Shown: positions 1 through 7,153 of the stretch, in pieces
Numbering within the stretch: position 1 is the stretch's first letter
How the letters are laid out: the number at the start of each line of letters is the position of its first letter
DNA from: an uncultured Bacillota bacterium
Lineage (GTDB): Bacteria > Bacillota_I > Bacilli_A > RFN20 > CAG-826
Direction: 5' to 3'
Length of the DNA stretch: 64,000 bases
Assembly (NCBI GenBank): GCA_949293555.1
Contig: CASFDV010000003.1
Span: forward strand, 133,614 to 197,613
Program-made: the position numbers and the translations under genes
The notes under the pieces: generated by a model
Told to the model about the DNA's origin: nothing
The model's input: only the letters and a program-made list of their open reading frames with translations
The model's database searches: none

Positions 1-95
1 GCAATTCCTTTCCAAGCACGGACATTCCGTCTGATGGGGATCAATCCCCGGATCTTGCGATTGAAGAACAAGCCTGAACATCCTTGTGCCCGCGG
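1..95 (-). pseudogene. possible transposase (DDE domain) fragment at window edge
   Basis: Read on the minus strand, the left edge is open in a frame containing NRKIRGLIPIRRN followed by a Trp-Lys-Gly stretch. This loosely resembles the 'GI-P-IPIR-N' segment of IS4/IS5-type DDE transposases. It has no start and runs out of the window. It lies next to a small inverted-repeat element, which makes a transposon graveyard plausible. The resemblance is from memory of family motifs over fewer than 20 residues, so the call is weak; it may be plain non-coding DNA. A short GGGGAT/ATCCCC inverted repeat sits at about 38-51. Confidence 0.2.
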
Positions 96-121
96 CCCTT
101 TTGTCCGATCGTTGCGTTCTC

Positions 122-147
122 CTGTTCTGTGACAAATGATGTGAACC
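122..147 (+). repeat. left terminal inverted repeat
   Basis: This 26-base repeat begins CTGTTCTGTGACA. It pairs with the reverse complement of 379-404, with mismatches at repeat positions 6, 7, 8, 14, 19 and 25. Confidence 0.6.
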
Positions 148-159
148 AAAATCAGGAGC

Positions 160-408
160 ATGAGGACGATAGCGCAAGGCAGCAAGACGCGGATCCACGC
201 CGTCCGGCTGGCCGTCGTCTCCAGGTGGCCGATCAAGAAGGTCTGCGGCCACTGCCGCGTCTCCAGGGCGACGCTCTGGAGGTGGGTCAGGCGCTACGAC
301 GGGACGGAGTTCTCGGACAGGGCGTTCCGAAAGGAGGGCGCCCCCGGGGCTAGGCGAGGCGCCCCATGCTCCTCCGGCGTTTCACTTCATCTGTCAGCTA
401 ACAGTTAA
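160..408 (+). pseudogene. truncated transposase, N-terminal helix-turn-helix only
   Basis: This 82-residue frame starts at ATG 160 with AGGAG four bases upstream. Residues about 8-45 contain KKVCGHCRVSRATLWRWVRR, a typical helix-turn-helix of IS481/IS3-family transposases, followed by YDGT as in intact proteins. The usual ~300-residue protein would continue with a DDE integrase core. Here the frame instead runs through the right terminal repeat and stops. It could still make a small DNA-binding protein that acts on the element's own ends, but a decayed fragment is more likely. The rest of 1-506 holds no gene I can support. Confidence 0.55.
379..404 (-). repeat. right terminal inverted repeat
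   Basis: The reverse complement begins CTGTTAGCTGACA and matches the left repeat at 20 of 26 positions. The truncated transposase frame reads straight through it and stops just outside at 408. Confidence 0.6.
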
Positions 409-452
409 CCGAGCTTCATGATGCGGGTCCCTCTGCCTTCGCCCTCCTCGAG

Positions 453-462
453 GTGCTAGAAT
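453..462 (+). promoter_or_regulatory. candidate extended -10 promoter for pnp
   Basis: TGCTAGAAT lies about 45 bases before the pnp start and fits an extended -10 (TGn followed by TAGAAT). No convincing -35 is visible. The leader is purine-rich (AGAAAGAGAGA) and supplies a weak ribosome binding site. Confidence 0.35.
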
Positions 463-506
463 TCGCCCCGTTAAGGAATAAAAGATAGAAAGAGAGACAG
501 AAACAG

Positions 507-2738
507 ATGAAGAAAATCTATTCCCTCGATTTCGCCGGCAGGAAGCTCCAGGTCGAGCTCGGCGAGATCGCCAAGCAGGCCGACGGAGCGGCCTTCGTCC
601 GCTTCGGCGACACGGTGGTGCTTTCCACTGCCTGCTGCAGCGACCAGCCCAAGGACGGCGACTTCTTCCCGCTGACGGTCGAGTTCCTCGAGCGCCAGTA
701 CGCCATCGGGAGGATCCCCCAGGGATTCCTCCGCCGCGAGGGCCGTCCCACCGAGCACGCCACCCTCTCCGCCCGCCTCATCGACCGCCCGATCCGCCCG
801 CTCTTCCCGGAAGGCTTCCGGAACGAGGTGCAGGTGGTGAACACCGTCATGTCCGTCGACTACGACAACGACCCGCAGATGACCGCGATGTTCGGGAGCT
901 CCCTCGCCCTCTGCATCAGCGACATCCCCTTCGACGGCCCCGTCGCCGGGGTCTACGTCGGGCGCGTGGACGGGAAGCTTATCATCGACCCGACCGACGA
1001 GGAAATGAAGAAGAGCGACATCTCCCTTGCCGTCGCCGGCACGAAGGAGGCCATCATGATGGTCGAGGCCGGCGCCGACCAGGTCCCCGAGGAGGAGATG
1101 CTGGACGCCATCATGTTCGGCTTCGAGGCCATCAAGGAGCTCTGCCTCTTCCAGGAAAGGATCGTCGCCGAGTGCGGGAAGGCGAAGCGCCACATCGACC
1201 TCTACCAGCCCGACCCCGCGATCGTCCAGGACATCGACTCCCGCATCAAGGAGAGGATGGTCAAGGCCATCTCCATCTTCGACAAGCTCGAGAGGCAGGA
1301 CGCGATCGACGCCCTTAAGAAAGAGATCCAGGACGACTACGACTCCCGCGCCTACGAAAGCGAGAAGGCGCACGTCAAGACCATGCGGATGGTGAACGAC
1401 ATCCTCGAGAAGATGGTCGCCGACGAGGTCCGCCGGCTCATCACCGAGGAGAAGATCCGCCCCGACGGACGGAAGGTCGACGAGATCCGCCCGCTCGACG
1501 CCCAGGTCGACCTCCTGCCCCGCGCCCATGGCTCGGCCATGTTCACCCGCGGCCAGACCCAGGTCATCTCCACGACCACCCTCGGCCCGATGTCCGACGC
1601 CCAGATCATCGACAACATCACCACCGAGACCGAGCGCCGGTTCATGCATCACTACAACTTCCCGCCCTATAGCGTCGGCGAGGTCCGGCGCATGGGAAGC
1701 GTCGGCCGCCGCGAGGTCGGCCACGGGAAGCTGGGGGAGAGGGCCCTTTCCTACGTCCTTCCCTCCGTCGAGGAGTTCCCCTACACCATCCGCTGCGTCT
1801 CCGACGTCGTCGAGAGCAACGGCTCCTCCTCCCAGGCCTCGATCTGCGCCGCCTGCATGTCGCTCATGGCCGCCGGCGTTCCCATCAAGGCCATGGTCTC
1901 CGGCATCGCGATGGGCCTCATCTCGAGCGGCCCCCTCGACGGGAAGCATCCTTACACCATCCTCACCGACATCCAGGGCCTCGAGGACCACTTCGGGGAC
2001 ATGGACTTCAAGTGCGCCGGCACCGAGAAGGGCATCACCGCCCTCCAGATGGACATCAAGATCCACGGGGTCACGAGGGAAGTGCTCTCGGAGGCCCTCG
2101 CCCAGGCCAGCCGCGCCCGCGCCCAGATCCGCGAGACCATGAAGGGCGCGATCCCCGAGCCCAGGAAGGAAGTGTCCGAATGGGCGCCAAAGATGGTCAC
2201 CTTCCACATCGACCCGGACAAGATCCGCGACGTCATCGGCACCGGCGGCAAGGTCATCAACGGCATCATCGCCGAGTGCGACCAGGTCAAGATCGACGTG
2301 GAGGACGACGGCTCCGTCACCATCTACCACACCCGCAAGGACATGATCGAGAAGGCCAAGGCCATCATCGACGACATCGTCCGCGAGGCGAAGGTCGGCG
2401 AGATCTACGAGGGCAAGGTCACCCGCGTTGAGGAGTACGGCGCCTTCGTGAACCTATTCGGCGACACGGACGGGCTCTGCCACGTTTCGCGCCTCGCCTG
2501 GGACTACGTGGACGACGCTACCAAGTACTGCAAGGTCGGCGACACGATGAAGGTCGTCGTCATCGGCCTCGACGAGAAGGGCAAGGTCAAGGTCAGCCAC
2601 CGGGAGTTCCTCGAGAAGCCCGAGGGCTACCAGGAGCGCCCCGAGCGCCCTGCCGGCGAGAGGCGGGAGCACGGCCCCCGTCGCGAAGGCGGTCGCGGAG
2701 GGGAGCGGCGCGGCGGGAGCCGCGGGGGACGCCGCTAG
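507..2738 (+). CDS. pnp: polyribonucleotide nucleotidyltransferase (PNPase)
   Basis: This enzyme catalyses phosphorolytic 3'-5' RNA degradation and acts as a homotrimer in mRNA turnover. The 743 residues show the full family order: first RNase PH domain (about 10-145), all-helical linker, second RNase PH domain (about 310-460), a KH domain with the GTGG loop near residue 576, and an S1 domain starting near 630 (GEIYEGKVTRVEEYGAF). The C-terminal ~35 residues are an Arg/Gly-rich tail with GGRGG and GGSRGG runs. Such tails occur in some PNPases but are not universal. In many Bacilli rpsO lies just upstream; here the upstream DNA is a mobile-element zone instead. The gene is probably monocistronic, since a strong terminator follows. 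Confidence 0.97.
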   Translation: MKKIYSLDFAGRKLQVELGEIAKQADGAAFVRFGDTVVLSTACCSDQPKDGDFFPLTVEFLERQYAIGRIPQGFLRREGRPTEHATLSARLIDRPIRPLFPEGFRNEVQVVNTVMSVDYDNDPQMTAMFGSSLALCISDIPFDGPVAGVYVGRVDGKLIIDPTDEEMKKSDISLAVAGTKEAIMMVEAGADQVPEEEMLDAIMFGFEAIKELCLFQERIVAECGKAKRHIDLYQPDPAIVQDIDSRIKERMVKAISIFDKLERQDAIDALKKEIQDDYDSRAYESEKAHVKTMRMVNDILEKMVADEVRRLITEEKIRPDGRKVDEIRPLDAQVDLLPRAHGSAMFTRGQTQVISTTTLGPMSDAQIIDNITTETERRFMHHYNFPPYSVGEVRRMGSVGRREVGHGKLGERALSYVLPSVEEFPYTIRCVSDVVESNGSSSQASICAACMSLMAAGVPIKAMVSGIAMGLISSGPLDGKHPYTILTDIQGLEDHFGDMDFKCAGTEKGITALQMDIKIHGVTREVLSEALAQASRARAQIRETMKGAIPEPRKEVSEWAPKMVTFHIDPDKIRDVIGTGGKVINGIIAECDQVKIDVEDDGSVTIYHTRKDMIEKAKAIIDDIVREAKVGEIYEGKVTRVEEYGAFVNLFGDTDGLCHVSRLAWDYVDDATKYCKVGDTMKVVVIGLDEKGKVKVSHREFLEKPEGYQERPERPAGERREHGPRREGGRGGERRGGSRGGRR

Positions 2739-2753
2739 TCGGAAAGATATCCG

Positions 2754-2777
2754 AAGAGGAGGGCGACCTCCTCTTTT
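2754..2777 (+). terminator. rho-independent terminator after pnp
   Basis: A 9-bp stem AAGAGGAGG/CCTCCTCTT with a GCGA tetraloop is followed by TTTTCTT. It ends 16-40 bases after the pnp stop codon. Confidence 0.85.
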
Positions 2778-2828
2778 CTTATGCAAAAGCCGCCTATTTC
2801 TTCAAGTAACGGGATGGATCCCGGGATG

Positions 2829-2876
2829 TATAACAAGGCTTTGTTATATTCTGTTATACAAATCCTATTTGTTATA
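2829..2876. promoter_or_regulatory. operator-like cluster of TGTTATA repeats upstream of the ATPase/TOPRIM pair
   Basis: An AT-rich patch stands out from GC-rich surroundings. TATAACAA (2829-2836) and TTGTTATA (2841-2848) form a perfect 8-bp inverted repeat with a 4-base spacer. Further direct copies of TGTTATA lie at 2852-2858 and 2870-2876, and ACAAAT/ATTTGT form a second dyad centred near 2863. The start of the first two direct copies is spaced 10 bases apart, about one helical turn. It ends 34 bases before the -10 box of the downstream operon, so it overlaps the -35/upstream region. Which protein binds is unknown. Confidence 0.55.
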
Positions 2877-2909
2877 TTTCTTCCAGGACGACACCTCTCG
2901 CGGGTTTGC

Positions 2910-2915
2910 TATAGT
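2910..2915 (+). promoter_or_regulatory. -10 box TATAGT, leaderless promoter
   Basis: TATAGT ends five bases before the ATG at 2921, so transcription should begin at or near the start codon. No Shine-Dalgarno sequence is present. Confidence 0.5.
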
Positions 2916-2920
2916 TAGGC

Positions 2921-4057
2921 ATGGCGCTTTATCTCAGGCCTTCCTCCCTCGAGGTCCGTTCCCTCCTGGGGCTTGGGGAAGGGAAGCTCGACTTCGGGGA
3001 GCGGAAGAGGATCCGCAAGGGGACCTTCGACCCCGCGATCCCCTCTTTCTTCGGCCTCTACGGGTATAACGGCTCCGGCAAGAGCGGCTTCATCAGCGCC
3101 TTCCGCATCCTCCGGGCGTTCCAGAAAGGGCAGTCCCCGGAACGGAAGGCCGAGGACTTCGTGAAGGCGGGGGAGAAGGAGTGCTCCATCCTCCTGGAAT
3201 CGCTTGTCATGGAGGAGGAGCGGCCCCTCGCCTTCCTTTCCTACGAGCTTTCCTTCTTCAAGGACGAGAGAAAGGGGAAGAAGGGGAAGGAGCGCCTCCT
3301 TTGCCGCCCGATCGAGGGGAATGGGCTCGGGAAACCTCTCGTCCTGCTTCCGAGAAAAGCCTTCCGGGAAGGGCGAGGCTCCTTCCTTGAAGGGCTCGGG
3401 CATCCTTATGGCTCCCTTCTGAGGCGCACCTTGAGGGACGAGCTCCTCGTCTTCCCCTTCGACGAGAGGGAGGATACCCAGTTCCTCCGCCTCCTTCGCG
3501 GAGGGTCCGTCTCTCTCGAGGAGGGCGAGCGGTGCAGGGCGAGGCTCCTTTCCTCGCTCGAGGCGATCTCCCACCTCCTTGCCTTCGAGATCGACCTCGA
3601 GGTAGGGGAGAAGGACGGCCGGGCTATCCTCCTTTCCTCCAAGGGCGAGGAGAAGATTCCCTATCTCCTCGAATCCGCGGGGACGAGGAAGCTCATGCTC
3701 CTCCTTTCCTCCCTGGCCCCCTATCTAACGAGACGCTCCGCGTGGGCGATCCTCGACGAGGTGGACGCGGGGATCTTCGAGTACCTCTTCGGCGAGCTGA
3801 TGCGTTCCCTCTACCAGAGGGGCAAGGGGTCGCTCCTTTTCACCTCCCACGACCTCCGCACCCTCGAGACGCTCCCCCACCACCACGCGCGCTTCGCCTC
3901 CCTCCTCGCGGAAGGGCGCTTCTACGAGATCAAGGCGGGCAAGGGGGAGAACCTCCGCGACCTATATCTCCGGAGCCTCGCCCTCAGGAGCAAGTACCCC
4001 GGGGAAGACATCCCCGCGTTCATGAGGCGGGCGTCGCGCCTTGGAGGGGACGAGTGA
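2921..4057 (+). CDS. AAA-family (AAA_15/OLD-like) ATPase of a probable defence module
   Basis: The protein has 378 residues. Walker A GYNGSGKS lies at residues 48-55 and a Walker B-like ILDEVDAG near 278-285, followed by an H-loop/sensor-like FTSHDLRTLE. The insertion between the Walker motifs (about 70-240) is long and charged, as in SMC/OLD-like ATPases that partner with TOPRIM nucleases. The next gene overlaps by one base (TGATG) and encodes a TOPRIM-like protein. Paired ATPase plus TOPRIM genes are known in RloA/RloB, AbiLi/AbiLii and PARIS (AriA/AriB) systems, where the ATPase senses the phage and the partner is the toxic effector. That role is inferred from architecture here, not shown. 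Confidence 0.6.
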   Translation: MALYLRPSSLEVRSLLGLGEGKLDFGERKRIRKGTFDPAIPSFFGLYGYNGSGKSGFISAFRILRAFQKGQSPERKAEDFVKAGEKECSILLESLVMEEERPLAFLSYELSFFKDERKGKKGKERLLCRPIEGNGLGKPLVLLPRKAFREGRGSFLEGLGHPYGSLLRRTLRDELLVFPFDEREDTQFLRLLRGGSVSLEEGERCRARLLSSLEAISHLLAFEIDLEVGEKDGRAILLSSKGEEKIPYLLESAGTRKLMLLLSSLAPYLTRRSAWAILDEVDAGIFEYLFGELMRSLYQRGKGSLLFTSHDLRTLETLPHHHARFASLLAEGRFYEIKAGKGENLRDLYLRSLALRSKYPGEDIPAFMRRASRLGGDE

Positions 4058-4782
4058 TGGGCGCGATCCTCTTCCTCACCGAGGGCGTCACCGACGTGAT
4101 GACCCTCGAGTCCCCCCTCCGTTCCCTTTTCCTGAGGGAGGGCGAGGAGCGGCCGCTCTTCTTCCACGCCGCGAACGGCGACCTCACCTCCAAGGGCTCC
4201 TCCAGGACGAAGAGCACGAGGGACTACATCAAGAAGGAAGTCATGGGCTTCCTTTCGGAAACGAAGCTCCGTCCCTCCGACCTCGACATCATCGTCGAGA
4301 CGACGGACCTCGACGCCTCTTTCGCGAGGAGGGACGCCTACGTCCAAAGCGAGGAGGTCTCTCGCCAGACCTACGTTCCCGAGGAGGGCCGGGCCTACGT
4401 GGAGGACGCGGAAGGGCTTTACCAGATGAGGAAGCAGAAGGGTGAGAACCTCCTTTTCCTCGTCGAGGGCAAGACCCTCTGGCTCAAGAGGGAGAAGATC
4501 CCCCACCTCATCTGCTACTTCTCGATAAACCTGGAGCACGCCCTCTACGACGAGCCCAACTGCAGGAGCCACGAGAAGAAGGAGCTCGCGTTCCGCTTCG
4601 AGGAGAAGTACGCCGACGACCCCGACGCCTTCCTTTCCCTTCTCCAGAGGCTCGGGAAGGGGAGGGGGGACTACCTCTCCTCCTGGGGGGAGGCGCTCCT
4701 CAAGGACACTGCTTTCCAGCGCGGCAGCAACCTTTGCCAAGGGGTGAGGATCCTTCTGGGCAAGGCCCCTCTCCCGGCATAG
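4057..4782 (+). CDS. TOPRIM-like partner protein (RloB/AbiLii/AriB-type candidate)
   Basis: The protein has 241 residues. The N-terminus ILFLTEGVTD (Glu9, Asp13) fits the first TOPRIM motif, a hydrophobic strand followed by EG-D. A DxD pair sits at Asp84/Asp86 in VETTDLDAS, as TOPRIM requires. Around residue 150 a segment ICYFSINLEHALYDE resembles the 'SN--FE-WLL-H' region of RloB-like proteins. It starts on the A of the preceding TGA (GTG at 4054 is an alternative). Tight coupling to the ATPase gene suggests an obligate pair. If the TOPRIM call is right it would be a metal-dependent nuclease of tRNA or DNA, but the substrate cannot be read from sequence. It could also be a diverged DUF4435-type protein. 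Confidence 0.45.
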   Translation: MGAILFLTEGVTDVMTLESPLRSLFLREGEERPLFFHAANGDLTSKGSSRTKSTRDYIKKEVMGFLSETKLRPSDLDIIVETTDLDASFARRDAYVQSEEVSRQTYVPEEGRAYVEDAEGLYQMRKQKGENLLFLVEGKTLWLKREKIPHLICYFSINLEHALYDEPNCRSHEKKELAFRFEEKYADDPDAFLSLLQRLGKGRGDYLSSWGEALLKDTAFQRGSNLCQGVRILLGKAPLPA

Positions 4783-4785
4783 AAA

Positions 4786-4812
4786 AAGGGTCCTTTTCTC
4801 AAAGAACCCTTG
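4786..4812 (-). terminator. terminator for the minus-strand lipoprotein gene
   Basis: AAGGGT and ACCCTT arms surround a loop. On the minus strand the hairpin is followed by TTTTT. It lies between two convergent genes, 13 bases beyond the minus gene stop. Confidence 0.6.
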
Positions 4813-4824
4813 CAGAACCCTGTC

Positions 4825-6348
4825 CTAAAGAGAGTTTTTCCTTGTGAATCCGTCGAAGTTCCAGCGGATTTTGGCAACCTTCCCGTCCTCCGGATAGGCG
4901 GAGTCCTCGTCAAGGAGCCAGCCCGTCTCCTCGCTTCTCCAGACGGTTTCTTCCTTAAGGAACATGTTGGTCTCCCAGTCGTAGGAGACTTCCCTCTCGA
5001 AGATATCGTCCTCATTGACCGTCTCGCCGCCCCCATGCTCGTTCGCGTAGTCGTAGGTCGCGGGCAGGTATTCCTCGCGGGTGAGGACGCTGCACCATGC
5101 CCTGGTCCTCACCTGGTCGGGGGTCCCGTCGTACCAGGCGCGGGTCATGTCGCCCTGCGTGAACTCCGACATCATGTAGTCGTTCGCGTAGTCGGGCGTG
5201 CCGCATCCTTCCCATGGGGTCTCCGCCCACTTGTAGATCGCGTTGGCCCAGCGGTCGAAGTCGTTCATCCGCTCGTCCACGTAGGCCCCATTGGTCCAGC
5301 CGGTCCTTTCCATGCTGATCTCGACGTTGGTGCCCTTGGAGGTGAGGTAGTGCCCGAGCTCCACGTTCTCCTCATCCTGGTAGAGGAGCCAGGAGGAGCC
5401 ATCCGTCAGGACCGCCTCGCAGTAGACCCCGTGCCTCCCGTTCTGGGGATCCCAGTCCCCGTCGATCTTCAGGGAGGAGAAGCCCCGGAGGAAGGAGGGG
5501 AGCTCGTCGGTTTCGCCTCCGAACTGGATGCTGATCTCCTCATGGAGGGGCGGGTTCGGGTCGAGGTCGCTGAACTGGATCGTGGACTCGGCGAGGCTCA
5601 CCGAAAGAGGCCCTTCCAGACTCGACCCGGTGAGGCGGTTGGTCGTCCCGAATGTCGCGCCCCAGTCGGCCTTGATCTCCTGGCCCTCCATCCTGAGCGA
5701 ACGGACGAGCCCTTCCGCGTCGATGTCCACCTCGAGGGATTGGCCTTCGTCCCCCTCCTCGAGGCCGGCGGTGTTCATGCGGAAGATATAGCCGCCCGTC
5801 TCCGGGAACTCGAGGTCGACGTAGGGGTAGAGGAGCTCGGGGATTTCGTAGACGACGAGCCCCGCCTCGACGGGGTCGGCGAGCATCCTGAGCGACTCCA
5901 TCGCCCCGGACTCCTCGAGGAACCGCTCGGCGTCCTCTTTGTCCAGGAGGCCTTCGACGGAGCCTTCCTCGCCCGGCTCGCGGAGGAAGATCGTGTAGCA
6001 GGACCAGTCGTAGTCCTCGCCGGGGATCTGCGGAATAAAGAGGGTCTCCCCGCTTTCGGGATCAATGTTATGGAGGTAGATGGGAATTCCTCCAAGGGAG
6101 TCGAAGATGACTTCCATGAGGCCTTCCTGTCCTCCGGCGACCGCCTCAACCTTGACGCGCCCGCGCGATTCGGCCGCGGCGAGGCCGTCCTGGCCGTCGA
6201 TCATCTCCTGGAGGCGGAGCACCTCCTCCTTGTTCGTCCCGTCCCCGATGTCGACGGGAGGGAGCTTGGACGCGGAGCCATCGCCGTCCCCGCAGGAGGC
6301 GAGGGAGGCGATGAGGGGGAAGAGAAGCAAGGGAGTGATTTTCTTCAT
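4825..6348 (-). CDS. secreted lipoprotein of unknown function
   Basis: The protein has 507 residues with a lipoprotein signal: MKKITPLLLFPLIASLASC, lipobox LASC, Cys19 as the acylated residue. A Gly/Asp/Ser-rich stretch follows it. The mature part is acidic and rich in aromatic residues and looks beta-rich, with no enzyme motif I recognise. The start at 6348 is chosen over longer in-frame starts because it gives a proper signal peptide and has GAGGTG five bases upstream; a TATATT -10 lies at 6367-6372 (minus). It is transcribed alone and converges with the defence pair. It could be a binding or cell-surface protein. Confidence 0.7.
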   Translation of the reverse strand: MKKITPLLLFPLIASLASCGDGDGSASKLPPVDIGDGTNKEEVLRLQEMIDGQDGLAAAESRGRVKVEAVAGGQEGLMEVIFDSLGGIPIYLHNIDPESGETLFIPQIPGEDYDWSCYTIFLREPGEEGSVEGLLDKEDAERFLEESGAMESLRMLADPVEAGLVVYEIPELLYPYVDLEFPETGGYIFRMNTAGLEEGDEGQSLEVDIDAEGLVRSLRMEGQEIKADWGATFGTTNRLTGSSLEGPLSVSLAESTIQFSDLDPNPPLHEEISIQFGGETDELPSFLRGFSSLKIDGDWDPQNGRHGVYCEAVLTDGSSWLLYQDEENVELGHYLTSKGTNVEISMERTGWTNGAYVDERMNDFDRWANAIYKWAETPWEGCGTPDYANDYMMSEFTQGDMTRAWYDGTPDQVRTRAWCSVLTREEYLPATYDYANEHGGGETVNEDDIFEREVSYDWETNMFLKEETVWRSEETGWLLDEDSAYPEDGKVAKIRWNFDGFTRKNSL

Positions 6349-6549
6349 AGGGCACCTCACGAGGAAAATATACGCGCGAAAGGCTTGGTTGGGGGGATAT
6401 GGCAAACTTCTAGATTTTTTTCCATTCGTGATTGGGATTACGGATAAATTGTGGCGGATTTGCGGGGTATCCGCGTGAAGCCTTCTTGATTTCCGGGCGG
6501 AAACATCCTGCGGAAGGCGCGGGTGGTCGCAAGGGGCGCTCGCGCCCGT

Positions 6550-6555
6550 TATAAT
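6550..6555 (+). promoter_or_regulatory. -10 box TATAAT for the yfcE-rnjB operon
   Basis: TATAAT lies 25 bases before the ATG at 6581. An AAGG element in the short leader can serve as a weak ribosome binding site. The 231 bases from 6349 to 6580 otherwise hold only the divergent promoter region. Confidence 0.5.
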
Positions 6556-6580
6556 TCCGCTGACAGCGATAAGGCAACAT

Positions 6581-7153
6581 ATGGAACTGAACGGAAAGAT
6601 TCTCTTTGCGAGCGACCTCCATGGGCGGAGGGAGCGCATGAAGCTTCTCGAGGAGCGGATCCTCGAGGAGAGGCCCGACTGGATCCTCCTCGGCGGGGAC
6701 CTCGTCTACTACGGGCCCCGGAACGGCATCCCCGACGACAGGGACGAGGAGTACGTGCGGGAGGCGCTCCGCCGCCTTTCCTCAGGCGGGAACCTCATTT
6801 CCTGCCGCGGGAACTGCGATCGCCCCGAAGACGAGATTCCTTTCGAGCAGCCCCTCGTCTCCGAGATCCTCCTGAACGGGAAGGAGGCGGTGCTCTTCCA
6901 CGGGCACGAGGATTCGCTCCTCGCCCTTTCCTCCCGCAAGTACGAGTGCTACCTCTTCGGGCACACCCACGTTCCCCTCGTCGACATGAGGGAGGGCTCC
7001 CTCTTCCTGAACCCCGGCTCGCTCGGTTTCCCGAAGGAAGGCTCCGAGCCGGGCTACCTCATCATCCACGAAGACTGGTCGATTGAACGGAAGTCCCTCG
7101 CGGAGGGGAAGGCGCTCCTCAAGGCCCGTCCCTTCGGAAAGGAGGCGCGCTGA
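6581..7153 (+). CDS. YfcE-type metallophosphodiesterase
   Basis: This 190-residue calcineurin-like phosphoesterase has every metal-binding motif in order: SDLHG (about 11-15), GGD (about 38-40), GNCD (about 84-87), FHGH (about 106-109) and GHTH (about 126-129). YfcE/MJ0936 enzymes hydrolyse model phosphodiesters in the cytoplasm; the physiological substrate is not settled. It overlaps the RNase J-like gene by one base (TGATG), so the two are co-translated, which suggests a nucleotide or RNA link. A second, shorter YfcE-like protein is encoded at 33236. Confidence 0.85.
   Translation: MELNGKILFASDLHGRRERMKLLEERILEERPDWILLGGDLVYYGPRNGIPDDRDEEYVREALRRLSSGGNLISCRGNCDRPEDEIPFEQPLVSEILLNGKEAVLFHGHEDSLLALSSRKYECYLFGHTHVPLVDMREGSLFLNPGSLGFPKEGSEPGYLIIHEDWSIERKSLAEGKALLKARPFGKEAR

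Larger units (their letters stand above)
122..404. mobile_element. MITE-like or internally deleted IS481-type element with 26-bp terminal inverted repeats
   Basis: The segment is bounded by 122-147 and the reverse complement of 379-404, which match at 20 of 26 positions. Both ends start CTGTT and share TGACA and GTGAA blocks. The ends have the TGT terminus common in the IS481 and IS3 superfamily. The element is only 283 bp and carries the N-terminal helix-turn-helix of a transposase (160-408) but no catalytic DDE region, so it looks like an internal-deletion derivative that could only move with help in trans. I see no clear target-site duplication in the flanking bases. Family assignment is inference. 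Confidence 0.6.

Noticed and set aside
84..353. 89-codon frame at the left end
   Set aside because: It overlaps the transposase-like frame in another phase and has no ribosome binding site or recognisable sequence.
471..2330. Long minus-strand open frame (619 codons) opposite pnp
   Set aside because: It is a shadow of the GC-rich third positions in pnp; low-complexity Val/Asp/Leu/Gly translation with no motif.
4810..6447. 545-codon plus-strand frame opposite the lipoprotein gene
   Set aside because: The minus frame has a signal peptide, lipobox and ribosome binding site; the plus frame has biased composition only.
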